DNA of 64,000 nt, from NCBI RefSeq assembly GCF_029407905.1, contig NC_073627.1:49841001-49905000 (forward strand). The letters are read 5' to 3'. A program made the translations under genes and the position numbers. This stretch comes from Bubalus kerabau (Eukaryota > Chordata > Mammalia > Artiodactyla > Bovidae). Positions 21,170-61,383 of the stretch are shown piece after piece; within the stretch, counting starts at the first letter, position 1, and each line of letters begins with the position of its first letter. The notes under the pieces are model-generated. The model did no database searches. It had not been told where the DNA came from and worked only from the letters and a program-made list of their open reading frames with translations.

Positions 21170-21830
21170 TGGTGTCCTTGGTTGGATTATTTCATCTCAT
21201 CCTCACCTCTCCCCACTCCACTTCTGCTTCTGGTCACTTGGAGATACCATCAGACTTGGCAGTGTCTGCAAGAGTTTGTGCAGAAGCTTCCTCTCACCCC
21301 CACCCCCACATCCACCCTGGGCTTCAACCATGCCTTTGGGCGGGATATGTCTGTTTCCTAGAAAGACAGTGTGTTGCCATGGTTAGTACCTGGGTAGCAG
21401 GAAGCTCAGTTCCCCTTCTGCCTCTGAAGCCTACTCATAGATCTCAGAGCACCAAATTCTATGATCTTCAGGAATCCAGGGGCCTGTGCACCTCCACAAT
21501 GAACTTGCTGTATATTTTTACTTTCCAGCACACATCTTGAGGACACTTTGGATGCTGTGAAGGCAGACGGTTTGCCATGTGAGAGGGAGACTGAGGGGGA
21601 AAGGGAAATGAGAAAGGCAGGGCAGTTTATCGGAAAGAGAGTATCCACAGCAAGGGTATCAGAAGAGTGATGGCAGGAGAGTGGCTTTGGAGCGGGAATC
21701 CCTAAAGCATGAACCAAAATCACCTACATCCAAAATAATACTCTGGAGATAAGCCCATTTATTTATTCGATACCATTATTTCTTCCTCTGGTGGGAGTAG
21801 GGGTTGAGGTGGGAAGGAGTATTTGGAACA
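21170..21830. other. Intergenic, unassigned
   Basis: No gene or clear repeat recognised. The open frames at 21121-21540 and 21406-21723 run into a SINE or lack domains. Confidence 0.45.
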
Positions 21831-21834
21831 AATA

Positions 21835-22088
21835 ATAATGGCTCATGCTTGCTGAGAAATTAACATGTACCATGTATGTGCTATGTGCCTTACATAAATC
21901 ATCTTATTGTATCTTTTCAGCTGCCTTATGAGATAGCTACTCACACAAGCATCTTTATTTTACAGATGAGGAAGGTGAGACACAGAGAGATTATATCACT
22001 TGTCCATGATCACAAATCTAACAATGGAGCCAGGGTTCAAATCTGGATAGTATAGCTCCAGATCTTGGGCCCTATACACTATATTATC
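21835..22088 (-). repeat. MIR SINE, nearly complete
   Basis: Reversed MIR: TGTGCTATGTGCCTTACATAA, ATTTTACAGATGAGGAAGGTG, GAGCCAGGGTTCAAATCTGG. Confidence 0.85.
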
Positions 22089-22124
22089 CTGCCTCAAGTT
22101 CAAATTATAAAATGGAATTCTTGG

Positions 22125-22237
22125 GAATTCCCTGGCAGTCCAGTGGTTAGTTTCATTTCAAAGGGCATGGTTTGATCTCGGGTCAGGGAACTAAGATCCT
22201 ACTTGCCAAGTGGCCCCCCCACCAAAAAAAAAACTTA
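22125..22237 (+). repeat. CHR-type tRNA-Glu SINE (short)
   Basis: GGGAATTCCCTGGCAGTCCAG head, AACTAAGATCCTACTTGCCA, A-run. Confidence 0.88.
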
Positions 22238-22279
22238 GGTATATACATTAAAGTTGTAGATGTTGGTTTTTTAAAATAG

Positions 22280-22378
22280 AGTTCTTGAACACCGGCATTA
22301 AATCATCTGGAGACACTTGTTAAAAACTCAGATTCCTGAGCCCTACTCCAGACCTACTGGATCACTAAATATATACTA
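22280..22378 (+). repeat. MER5-type hAT remnant
   Basis: CACTTGTTAAAAACTCAGATT and CCAGACCTACTGGATCACTA follow the MER5A order. Confidence 0.6.
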
Positions 22379-22403
22379 GGATCCAATGTTTAAAAGGAAA
22401 ACA

Positions 22404-22646
22404 GGGAAACTTCCCTGGTGATCCAGTAGTTAAGAATCTGCCTTGCAAAGCAGGGGAGGAACTAAGATCCCACATGCCTCGTGGCAACTACACCCGTGCA
22501 CCGCAACTACTGAGCCGGCTCACCGTAACTAGAGGATCCAGGCACCACAATGAAAGATCCCCCGTGACTTCAGGAAGATCCCTTGTGTCACAACTAAGAT
22601 CCACACAACCAAATAAATATAAAAAAAAAAAAAAAAAAAAAAAAAG
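22404..22646 (+). repeat. CHR-type tRNA-Glu SINE with long A-tail
   Basis: AACTTCCCTGGTGATCCAGTA head, CACCGCAACTACTGAGCCGG, tail AACCAAATAAATATAAAA followed by a 27-A run at 22620-22646. Confidence 0.92.
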
Positions 22647-22649
22647 GAG

Positions 22650-23555
22650 GAAAACCGCTCTAGGTTTTCCCAGATTCTGGCTCTCTCATTCCCTCCTTCC
22701 CCATCTTGGTTGAGCAGGTTCCTGACCCAACTAGTCCTTTCCATAGCTCCTCTTCAAAGAGAGCTACTTCCCCTCTCCCTGGACCGGGGTTCATTTTAGG
22801 TCCACAGTGCCTCCTAGCCCTCCCAGAGTAGACAGGACTTCTGAGGAACCCATGCTGGGGCCGTCCGGCCGTTCCTTCCTCCCTGTCAGGAGGCAGCAGC
22901 TGGCCATCGAGTCCTCTTCCGGATCGGGACCCCTTGAATCAGTCAGGATGTGTGGACCCGGAAGAGGCCCCTCTGGGCCTCAGTTTCTCTTTTCATAATA
23001 GGAGAAACAGTCAGCTCTGTCTCTGCCCCTTCCTTCTCCCCAGGAAGTGTGCAGAACACAATACAGATATTATCAGAAGGAATTCTGGGCTCCAGAGAAA
23101 AGTGCTAATGGAGTGATCAACCTCCAAAACCCACAAAAATAGGTATAATCAGAGGAATAATGAGGATGTGAGATCAGCTCAGGAGAACTGAAGAGGACGC
23201 ATTTCCCAGAGTTGTGAGGACTTTAACTGTGATAATTTAGATTCATTGACCTCTGTGCATTTTAAGCTGTGAGTCAATTTTAGAAGCCCTGACTTTCTAG
23301 CACCCCCCTCTTTCTCTGGAAGAGAAATTTCCTCTTTACAACACAGATGGATGTGGTCTCATCAGCCTGGGTCACATTCAAGAGTATGTGCCTTTCTAAT
23401 TCCCTGTACATACACACACATGCCATGCTCCTAAGGGACTAGAAGAAGCAAGAAATTTTGTGCAACACAGACCTGGGTTTGAATCTTGCCTTTTTTCACA
23501 CTCTGTTGACCTTTGCAAATTAACCAATCTCTGAGTGTCTGCCATTTAAAAATAG
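22650..23555. other. Intergenic, unassigned
   Basis: No gene supported. The short frames at 22807-22998 and 22934-23116 lack recognised domains. Confidence 0.45.
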
Positions 23556-23562
23556 GACAATA

Positions 23563-23755
23563 GGGGACTTCCCTGGTGGTCCAGTGGTTAAGAATCCACC
23601 TTCCAATGCAGGGCACACAAGTTTGATTTCTGGTCGGGTGGGGAACTAAGATCCCACATGTTGCTGGGCTACTAAGCCTGTGTGCTGCAATCACAACTAG
23701 AGAGCTAGTGTGTTGCAAAGAAGACCCAGTAAAGCCAAAATTAAAAAAAAAAAGG
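23563..23755 (+). repeat. CHR-type tRNA-Glu SINE
   Basis: GGGGACTTCCCTGGTGGTCC head, GGGAACTAAGATCCCACATG, tail ACCCAGTAAAGCCAAAATTA plus A-run. Confidence 0.92.
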
Positions 23756-23782
23756 GGGGGGGTCAATAATAATTCCTGCCTT

Positions 23783-24003
23783 TTCTGTGCTGTCCTGTGC
23801 TTAGTTGCTCAGTCATGTCCGACTCTTTGCAACCCCATGGACTGTAGCCTGCCAGGCTCCTCTGTCCATGGGGATTCTTCAGGCAAGAATACTGGAGTGA
23901 GTTGCCATGCCCTCCTCCAGGGGATCTTCCCAACCCAGGAATCAAACCCAGGTCTCCTGTGTTGCAGGAGAATTCTTTACTGTCTGAGCCACCAGGGAAG
24001 CCC
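23783..24003 (-). repeat. Bov-tA SINE
   Basis: GTGCTTAGTTGCTCAGTCATG through CTGAGCCACCAGGGAAGCCC in reverse. Full length. Confidence 0.94.
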
Positions 24004-24004
24004 A

Positions 24005-24920
24005 ACTAGACAATTAATAGCTGTTCAATTTTATCAAGTGGTGGGGGTTGGCTGTACGGACATAAGTGGACATGCATGTGTTCTTCACACGGGTTTCACA
24101 CTCAGATGCTCTCATAGCCACTAGGTATACACAAGCCCGTCCTGCTGCAGGACAGTCACGTGAACATTCCCTCCCAAATGCTTTCTGGCTCAGAGTCGTA
24201 CCATCAGCTCTAACCTTCATCGTGGTTTACTCTTCTGGTTTGTTTTTTACTCACAGCAGGGCCCAGGGGACTTGCCAGGAACACAATAAAAGCCTGGCCA
24301 ATCTGGCCATGTGCCCCACTTCCCTTCCACATAAAGCCCATCTAACCTCGAGGCATCTGGCCTGAAAGGCCGGGTCAGGACCTGTTTGGCATCTGTGGCT
24401 TTGCTTAAAAGACCTGCTAACAGGAAAGTGTCTGGTTCCTTTCCACCCCAAACAGGAAGGGCCTGCCTCTGTCCAGAGGACAGGGCAACCAGTCACTCAC
24501 AAGAAACACACCCACCTCCAGGCTCTGCTCTGGAGTGTCAGCCTAATCTTTGTGGGAGGGAGTTTTGCTCTCTAGGAAGGTTGGAGGTGTGGGGCTCCAG
24601 GGACCCCTCCGAGGGGTGGGTGGTGGGTGATGATGATACCTGGCACAGAGCAGGCCTCGAGTGTTCAACGAATACTCACTGAGCACTTACTCTGTGCTCC
24701 GTGGGGAAGTAGGAAAGTCCTAGACATGGGTTTTTTTTTTAACATGGTTCATATTATGCTATGTGTTTTTTCAAAATATAAATTTATTTATTTTAATTGT
24801 AGGTAGATATGGTTTTTGAGATTCGGGAGTCTGTAGACAAACCATGCCACTTTTTTTTTTTTTTTTGCCTTTTATTTATTCATTCAATACAAGTTCTGCC
24901 TCTCTCACTCTCTCTCACTC
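24005..24920. other. Intergenic, unassigned
   Basis: Unique-looking DNA with T-rich runs near 24730 and 24853. The open frames at 24066-24682 have no recognised domain. Confidence 0.45.
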
Positions 24921-24927
24921 TCTTTCT

Positions 24928-24953
24928 CACACACACACACACACACACACACA
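24928..24953. repeat. (CA)n microsatellite
   Basis: About 12 CA units preceded by CTCTCT-rich sequence. Confidence 0.95.
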
Positions 24954-25169
24954 TATTTTTTTGGGTGTTTACTGTTTCAGGTGTTGTACGAGGCGCCGGG
25001 GGTGTTCAGAGATGAACAATGCAACCTAAGGACAGAACAAGTTGGCCTCTAAGCAGGTAGGCAAGCCTTGAATTACGTGGTACAATTGAGTTCCACAGGA
25101 TTTCGAAAGTGGCAAAGGATCCCTGTGGTCTGGTTTTTACTCTGGTGGGAGTAATAACCTCTCCCTGCT

Positions 25170-25345
25170 TCCTCTCTTGCCCACTAGTCTGTTCTCCAGA
25201 TAGCAGCCGGAGTAATCCTGGTAAAACAGGTCAGATCCTATTAACACTCTGCTAAATGGCTCCCTCTACTGGCTTCCCTTCACATCTTGAGTAAAATCAC
25301 AGTCCTTGCAGGGTCCTACAAGGCTCTATTCCAGTGCTGGAAGGG
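25170..25345 (+). mobile_element. L2 LINE 3' fragment
   Basis: CAGGTCAGATCCTATTAACAC, AAATGGCTCCCTCTACTGGC and GTCCTACAAGGCTCTATTCC follow the L2 order. Confidence 0.7.
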
Positions 25346-25542
25346 TTAGGAGGCCAGACTGGGTGGAGGCAACTTAGAAACGACCAATAGTAAGAAGACT
25401 CTACCAGGCATAGGCTGGAGGGATGAAGGGAAGGAGCCCAGGAGCCAGGGTCATCGAGGGAAACTGGGTCTCTGGAGAGACACCCCCTGTGGCAGGCAGA
25501 GAAAGGAGGGGATGACGGAGGAGAAAGAGCCCTCAGAAAGGA

Positions 25543-25575
25543 GTCTTAGCCACTGGACTACCAGGGAAGTTCTGA
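25543..25575 (-). repeat. tRNA-Glu SINE head fragment
   Basis: GGAGTCTTAGCCACTGGAC and TACCAGGGAAGTTC form an isolated reversed SINE head. Confidence 0.7.
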
Positions 25576-25807
25576 TCCTCCCTTTTTTCTATTACCTAAT
25601 TTCCCACCTAGATGGTCACTAACTGTTCTAACTGGAAGCTACCTCCTAAAGGAAACTCTGAAATTGAAACCAGCCTGCAGTATTCAACTCCCCAAATGAG
25701 GACCCGAGGAATGGATCAGGCAGAAACAGACCCGGTATTAAGACCTTCCCAGGTACATTCTGCTAAATGCTGATGTGTGAAAAGCACCTGCTGTCTTCCC
25801 TAAGTAC

Positions 25808-25960
25808 AGTGTGCATGCTAGTCGCTTCAGTCGTGTGTCTGAAGTGGGTGCCATGCCTTCCTCCAGGGGATCTTCCAGACCCAGGAATCAAACCAACATC
25901 TCTTATATCTTTTGCATTGACAGGCAGGTTCTTTACCACTAATGCCACCTGAGAAGCCCC
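25808..25960 (-). repeat. ART2A-type SINE (internally deleted)
   Basis: GTGCATGCTAGTCGCTTCAGT joins directly to GTGGGTGCCATGCCTTCCTC; ends ATGCCACCTGAGAAGCCC. Confidence 0.88.
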
Positions 25961-26204
25961 CTAAATATACGAAGAATCTGCCGGGAGATACACAGAGTGA
26001 GGATTAAAGTTTGTTGCAGATAATCATCCTCAGGCAAAAGCCTGGAAGGCAGGAGGGTACAGGAGTCAATCTTGAGTCTGTTGGCATTAGAGAAGAACCC
26101 CTGGAAAGAAGCCCAGAACAATGTGGAGCTGGGAGGAGTTCTCTGTTTCACAGAGTTCTCTGACCACAGACACTGAAAGAAGAGTTTGGCCCAAAGGCCT
26201 GGTC

Positions 26205-26348
26205 GTGAGCTCTGCTTCTGTTCTTCATTGACTGTGTGAACATGGTAACGGATTTCACTTTCCCAAGCTTCAGTGTTCAGTCTTCAAAATGTGCGTAACA
26301 GCATGTCTATTTCACAGGGCTGTCCAGATTAAATGGGATAATGGATAT
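26205..26348 (+). repeat. MIR SINE
   Basis: TTGACTGTGTGAACATGGTAA, CCCAAGCTTCAGTGTTC and TTTCACAGGGCTGTCCAGATT in MIR order. Confidence 0.7.
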
Positions 26349-26384
26349 ATATATAAAATTAAATGCCACTCCTTTGATTAGATT

Positions 26385-26895
26385 TCTCAGAAATTCCCCA
26401 TTGTTTTAAATTTAACATCCAAACTCCTCCACAAGGCACACAGGATCTTCAGAATGTAACTTCTGCCTACTTCTTTCACTTATCACCATTCCCCACCCCT
26501 GCAACTCTGCAGACCAGCCAGACTGAATCACTTAGAATTCCCAGAACTTTGCTCTTCCCTGGTGTTTGCAAATAATAGTCCTTTCTGCCAGTTCCTGATA
26601 TACAGCCCCCAGTTAATTCCTGTTTTTTCTTCAAAGCTCAGTTTAGAAAGCATCTCTTGCAGGAAGCCTTCTTTCATCACCCCTCCACCCTTCACGTGGT
26701 CTAGGTGCTCTTCTTCTGTGTTCAGAACACCCTCTGCACCCTCCGATTCTAGGACGTTCAGTAGTTGATCGGAATCACAGATTTTGCTGTTCCTCTTCTG
26801 AGAAAGCAGTTCCTGGAGGACAGGAGTTGCCCTGCTTCCTGTTTCTCTATCTCTAGGCCTTCTAGGGCCTGACACCTAGTAGACCTCAGGAGATG
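26385..26895 (+). mobile_element. L2 LINE 3' end
   Basis: CTCCACAAGGCACACAGGATC, GCAGGAAGCCTTCTTTCATC and AGGACAGGAGTTGCCCTG match the order of L2 3' ends. The 115-codon minus-strand frame over it (26528-26875) is the antisense of this repeat and is not called as a gene. Confidence 0.78.
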
Positions 26896-27007
26896 GCAGC
26901 TGAGAGAAGAATGCATGAATGCAAGCATGCATGAATCGTGGTACAAATGAAGGGGCCCATGATGAGCAAGTTTTTGTATATCCATCTCTCTTTTCTTAAA
27001 TTAGACT

Positions 27008-27360
27008 TAAAAAATAATTTTAATTAATTAACTTTTGGCTGTGCTGGGTCTTTGTTGCTGTGCGAGCTTTTCTCTAGTTGAGGCCCGCAGGGGCTACTCT
27101 CTGGTTGAGGTGTGTGGGTTTCACGTTGCAGTGGCTTCTCTTGTTTCAGAGCACAGGCTCTAGGGCACTCGGGCTTCAGTAGTTGTGGCACGTGGGCTCA
27201 GGAGAAGTGGCTCCCCAGCTCTAGAGCACAGGCTCAGTAGTTGTGGCTCACAGGCTCTGTTGCTCCTTGACATGTGGGATCTTCCTGGACCAGGGGTTGA
27301 ACCCGTGGCTCCTGCGTTGGCAGCTAGATTCTTTATCACTGAGCCACCAGGGAAGCCCTA
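27008..27360 (-). repeat. CHR-type tRNA-Glu SINE, long form
   Basis: TTTGGCTGTGCTGGGTCTTTG, TTCAGTAGTTGTGGCACGTGG, then head ACTGAGCCACCAGGGAAGCC in reverse. Confidence 0.92.
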
Positions 27361-27465
27361 TCCATATCTTAAAATACTTCAATTCTAAAAAAATTTGAAA
27401 AGAGGAAGAAAAACCTAGAAGTCCTGTCCTCTGCTTTCCCCACCAGCAATAACTCAATTCTCTCC

Positions 27466-27515
27466 TCCCTGACTTCTCCTCTGGGTTATCTCCCTGACTT
27501 CTCCTCTGGGTTATC
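27466..27515. repeat. Perfect 25-bp tandem duplication
   Basis: The 25 bases at 27466-27490 are repeated exactly at 27491-27515. Confidence 0.97.
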
Positions 27516-27576
27516 TTCCTTGATCTATAAACTGAATGGCTACATCATTTTTAGTCATGAAAGAATTTTTACTCCT

Positions 27577-27688
27577 GGGACTTCCGTGGTAGTCCAGTGG
27601 TTAAGGGAAGGGGGAGCCTGGTGGGCTGCTGTCTATGGGGTCGCACAGAGTTGGACATGACTGAAGCGACTTAGCAGCAGCAGCAGCA
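27577..27688 (+). repeat. Composite SINE: CHR head joined to BOV-A2 tail
   Basis: GGGACTTCCGTGGTAGTCC (CHR head, 27577-27606) is followed at once by GGGGGAGCCTGGTGGGCTGC.. to the AGC-repeat tail of BOV-A2. No CHR body and no first BOV-A2 monomer lie between. Confidence 0.8.
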
Positions 27689-27929
27689 TAGAGCTCTGTG
27701 ACCCTCTACATCCAGAGCTGAGCTCACATTTACTGCTAGTATAATGAGTAAAGATGACCTCTTGCCTCCTTTTCTTACCCGAAGGCAATAATTCTTTTTT
27801 TTCCCCCTTTACAACAAGAATTTATCATCCAAATATTAACAGTAATGGGAGCATTTCTCTTGAGAGTCTATAGTCACAGTGGTCTCTAACACTAACTATT
27901 TCACAAGTACTTTTGTCCATCTGTTCTCT

Positions 27930-28225
27930 TGTGTGATCCCAATCAAGATGACCCTTTAGTGCCTGAGAGTGCTTGAATCATTGGACTGGTCTTCTCATAG
28001 TTCTTATGGAATGGCACATACAATAACATCAGAGCGAAGACATACAAGTTCCATATACCATAGATGCCAGTGAAAAAGGCACTATTCACTTGCACTGTGA
28101 CATTGCCCCACGTCCAATGACCTTCAGTCACCTAATGATGAAGAAGATGAAGTCATGGCAGCACAGGCCAAGGTGATAAGCATGAGGAACTTGAACTTGA
28201 AAATTAGCCCTGAATTCTCCCGCCT
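27930..28225 (-). pseudogene. WLS: WLS (Wntless/GPR177) processed pseudogene fragment
   Basis: The minus strand encodes pieces matching the C-terminal membrane part of the Wnt-sorting receptor Wntless. The frame from 28131 reads VTEGHW, then TVQVNSAFFTGIYG, then WNLYVFALM and HKNY. Upstream, in another frame, are GLIFKFKFLMLITLACAAMT and shortly after it a frameshift. In human WLS these two stretches adjoin, and here no intron separates them, so this is a retrocopy fragment broken by frameshifts and stops. Similarity fades after KNY (below about 27960) and above 28225. It lies in intergenic DNA with no sign of its own promoter and is not expected to make protein. No clear poly(A) tail was found, so it is partial. 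Confidence 0.82.
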
Positions 28226-28239
28226 GGTTTTGTCCATAT

Positions 28240-28450
28240 GTTTCCTGATGAATCTGAGGTTCTTGCTTCGTTGGGAAAGAACTTGGATACAAAGTGATAT
28301 TTGTATAAAGAAGTGGATTTATTTAGAAAGAAACATATTCCACAGACAGACTGTGGGCCATCTCAGAAGGCAAGAGAGCCCTGAAGGGAGTAATTCTGAA
28401 TATACCACTCCACCTCCAGACCAACATGCTCCTCCTTCTGTTTCCTATCA
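28240..28450. repeat. Possible bovine LTR fragment
   Basis: AAGTGGATTTATTTAGAAAG and CAGACTGTGGGCCATCTCAG resemble wording common in bovine dispersed LTR repeats. Tentative; no coding content. Confidence 0.35.
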
Positions 28451-28695
28451 CAGTGAATGACTACCTATCCACCTGTTAAGTGTGGAATTTACCCAGGACT
28501 TCTCACTTTTTTCCCCACTCAAACTGGTCACCAAATCTTGCCCGTTCTACTACCTATGTATGTTAGGGATCTTTTCACTCACCTCCATCCCCACAGTTAA
28601 AACCTAAGTCCAGGCCAGTATGATCCCTCACCAGAACTATTCCATTTGTCACCCAATTGGTTTCTCTGCTTTTAGGCACCTCTCATCTCCATACC

Positions 28696-28967
28696 GGAGA
28701 AGGCAATGGCACCCCACTCCAGTACTCTTGCCTGGAAAATCCCATGGACACAGGAGCCTGGTGGGCTGCAGTCCATGGGGTCGCTAAGAGTCAGACACGA
28801 CTGAGCGACTTCACTCTCACTTTTCACCTTCATGCATTGGAGAAGGAAATGGCAACCCACTCCAGTGTTCTTGCCCGGAGAATCCCAGGGATGGGGGAGC
28901 CTGGTGGGCTGCCGTCTATGGGGTCGCACAGAGTCGGACACGACTGAAGCGACTTAGCAGCAGCAGC
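28696..28967 (+). repeat. BOV-A2 dimeric SINE with perfect target duplication
   Basis: Both monomers are complete, with low divergence between typical positions, ending in GACTTAGCAGCAGCAG. The 11-bp direct repeat CATCTCCATAC flanks it (from 28684 and from 28967). Confidence 0.96.
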
Positions 28968-28974
28968 ATCTCCA

Positions 28975-29330
28975 TACATTCTTCCTATTGCAGCCTGAAA
29001 ATGCAAACCTGATCTTCCTTTAAAATCATCTGGCAGGAGGTACCCACTACCTTCAAGATAAAGCGCAAACTCGAATGAACTTTACAAGATCTCAGCTCTT
29101 TAGCCCTCTACTCTTCTGGCTTCATCTCCTACCACACTCCCCTTGCCGGTAATCTTCAAACATATTGAATCATTTGCTTCATAGCTAGTGAAAAGCACTT
29201 TTCCCTTCTAGAGAAGTGATTGGCTTCTAGTCATCATCTATAGTTTGGCTCAGATGTCACGTCGCCTTTGGAGAAGGTGTCCTTGTGTGCTCTCTGAGCT
29301 TTCACAGCCTCATTTCACTCTGGAGAGCTC
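28975..29330 (+). mobile_element. L2 LINE fragment
   Basis: AAGATAAAGCGCAAACTCGAA, GGCTTCATCTCCTACCACAC and GGCTCAGATGTCACGTCGCC follow the L2 3' region order. Confidence 0.72.
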
Positions 29331-29369
29331 GAGCCCCCGCGAGCCCTCTCTATCCTGTACAACAGAATG

Positions 29370-29560
29370 GTCAGACCCACGGGCAGTGGTGTCTGGTAAC
29401 CGGGATCCCAATTCCACATTGACCATTTATCAGTTGTGCGACTCAGGGCAAGCGAATTTTGCCTTCTTGTCTGTAAGGTGGGCACAGTATTTCATTAGTC
29501 AATTGTGAGAATTAAATGAGATGATGCAAGGTGCCTGACAATTAGAATTAGCTATTATCC
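29370..29560 (+). repeat. MIR SINE
   Basis: ATCAGTTGTGCGACTCAGGG, GTCTGTAAGGTGGGCACAG and AGAATTAAATGAGATGATGC in MIR order. Confidence 0.72.
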
Positions 29561-29654
29561 TAGAATTGAAAACTAAAGCTCGATTTCTCACCCTGACACA
29601 TCCCCAGGGTTCAGTTTGTGTGTGAATTCCGCGCCCCGCCCACTCCCCCCCAAT

Positions 29655-29770
29655 CTTTTGGCCTCGCAGCATGTCACATGGGATCTTAGCTCCCACACTA
29701 GGCACCAAACTCGCGCCCCCTGCATTGGAAGCGCGGAGTCCTAACCACTGGACCGCCAGAAGAGTCCCTT
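29655..29770 (-). repeat. CHR-type tRNA-Glu SINE (short)
   Basis: CAGCATGTCACATGGGATCTT, CTGCATTGGAAGCGCGGAGTC, CACTGGACCGCCAGAAGAGTC in reverse. Confidence 0.88.
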
Positions 29771-30416
29771 GTGTGTTATTTTAAGGCAGACGTTTGTTCC
29801 AGTATCACCTCGTAGTCTGTTACTCGACAAGGTAGTTAACGGGGAAGCGACTTGGTCCGTCAGGACTTTCCGTCTGGGAGCAACTTCCAACGCCCCCAGG
29901 TGGTTCAAGCAGTGCGCAGCCCAAATCTACTGAACTAGGGCATATCATTAGAAATCTGATAGAACGAAAGGCTTTTTCTAACCATATAACCTATGTTTAT
30001 AAGGCCTCTTCTCTTTCACTTCCTAACCTCGAATTCTATCAGATCAAGTCAAATGAGAAACAGGACTGTAATCAGGACGGACCGGGTAGGCTCAGCTTCC
30101 GCCCCCGTCCCGATCGCGGCGTTGGTACTTCCTCTCCTCAATTCCCTCTCAATAATGGTACCGTCCATGGAGGGGGGAACGGGAAGGGATTCTGAAGTCC
30201 TCCGAGTTCGGAGGGCGGTCCTAGCACGGAGTCACCCCTCGAGTCGCGGCGCTGTTGTACCGCCCACTGCCCTCTGATTGGCTGCCGAGGCCCCGCAGTC
30301 GAGCCCAGCGCGCCGCGCCGCGCCGTCCTCAGTACAGCTCCGGCCGCCGTGCCGCCTGGCGCTCGTATACCTTGTTCTCTGCGGGCTGTGGGGGCTTCGC
30401 GCCGCGGCCGTTAGTC

Positions 30417-59971
<29,555 letters not shown>

Positions 59972-60265
59972 TGACTGTTTTGAATGTTCCTTTGTCTCTG
60001 ACAAGATCCATAGAGAAATTGCCAGAGTTTGCCTGCTGCTTTCCTCGTGGCCTCTTCTTGGGTAGTGAAATTAAGTGACATTTGAATTTTTATTTGGGTG
60101 GGAGGGTGGAGACAGTTTTTCTTTTAGAAATGTCAGTTGAAATATCCCCCTTTAGGTTCCAGCCTTCTCCTTCTCAACTCTTGAAGCTAAGTGCGTTGTA
60201 AAATATTGCCAAAATGGAAAGTGTTTTGTAATACTGCAATAAAGAATGCTTGTTTTGTGGACTTT
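59972..60265 (+). other. TAF15 3' UTR
   Basis: Roughly 290 nt of T-rich sequence from the stop to shortly after the AATAAA signal; the exact cleavage point is inferred. Confidence 0.85.
60238..60243 (+). terminator. TAF15 polyadenylation signal AATAAA
   Basis: Canonical AATAAA about 270 nt past the stop, followed by TG/T-rich sequence (GCTTGTTTTGTGGACTTTTG) typical of a downstream element. Confidence 0.88.
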
Positions 60266-61380
60266 TGTACATTAGTGCATTGTTCGGTCACACTTAGGGT
60301 GCAGTTGCAGCAGACTTGAACCCTAAAGAATTAGGAAATGAATTCTACTTCATGAAATTAAAATGTTACTTCCAACAGTATTTATTGATCTCCTACTCCG
60401 TTAAAAATAGTAGTTTCCAAGCATGACTGTGTGTTTGAACCACCCGAGGAGGTGGTAAAAATTCCAAATTCCTAGGCCTCATCCCAGGTCTGCTGGATTA
60501 GAAACTGGTGGGATGTGGGGAGGTAGAGCTGGGAATCGTATTTTAAGATCACCAGGTGATTTTGATATAGTTAGTTGACAGCTGAGTATCATTTATTTAG
60601 GGGAGTGTTCTAGATGCTGGGAATATAGAGGTACAAGAGCTGTGTAGAAGAGTTAGGGTTTGACAAGCCAGGGTTAAGATACCAATGTACAGAGCATGTT
60701 ATTTGACATTCTTTACAATATTCTCCTATCCTTACCAAGGATAAGGCACTGCATCAATGCTGGACATATTGCTCATCAAGCAAACAGATAGTGTATAGTT
60801 TGATAAGGGCTACAGTAAGAATAAATGCAAGGTGCTTTGATGGCTGGTTGAAAGGATACTTAACTGGTCAGGTGGGGTTGGGAAGGCTTGATGAGTATTG
60901 AAAGAAGACTAGGAAATTGGTTAAAGAGGCTGGGGTGAGGAAATGATGTTCCAGCAGAAAGCTGACATGAATAAATCAAGAGTTAACAGAATGAAGAACA
61001 GGCTATTCACTTGAAAACTGTATGATTGTAGTTGGAAGAAGGAATTTAAGACCGGGCATGCAAAAGTTAAGATGGAGTGGTAAACCAACTCCATGATAAG
61101 GTCCTTGCATTTCATTTTCCCCTTACCTCCATATGGAGGCTTCATTAAAACATTTTAAGCAGGGGAGTGGCCTGACCTGAGTGGCATCAATGGAAAATTC
61201 TGGCTGCCTTGCAGAGAGGTTGGACTGGAGACAGAGTGGTACCTTTAAGAACTAGGACTGCATGATACTGGTGAGAGATGATACTGCCTGAGCTCAGATA
61301 GTGACTGGACAAGGAAGAGGTAATAGATTTGAGAAATGAAGGGGAAATTTGACGAGATTTGGCTGGATGTCAGAAGTAGT
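60266..61380. other. Intergenic, downstream of TAF15
   Basis: Besides the MER5 element at 60408-60585, no gene or clear repeat recognised. Confidence 0.5.
60408..60585 (+). repeat. MER5A-type hAT element
   Basis: ATTCCAAATTCCTAGGCCTC, CCAGGTCTGCTGGATTAGAAA and ATCACCAGGTGATTTTGATA in MER5A order. Confidence 0.8.
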
Positions 61381-61383
61381 GGG

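Noticed and set aside
26528..26875. 115-codon minus-strand open frame
   Set aside because: It is the antisense of an L2 3' end with no recognisable domain.
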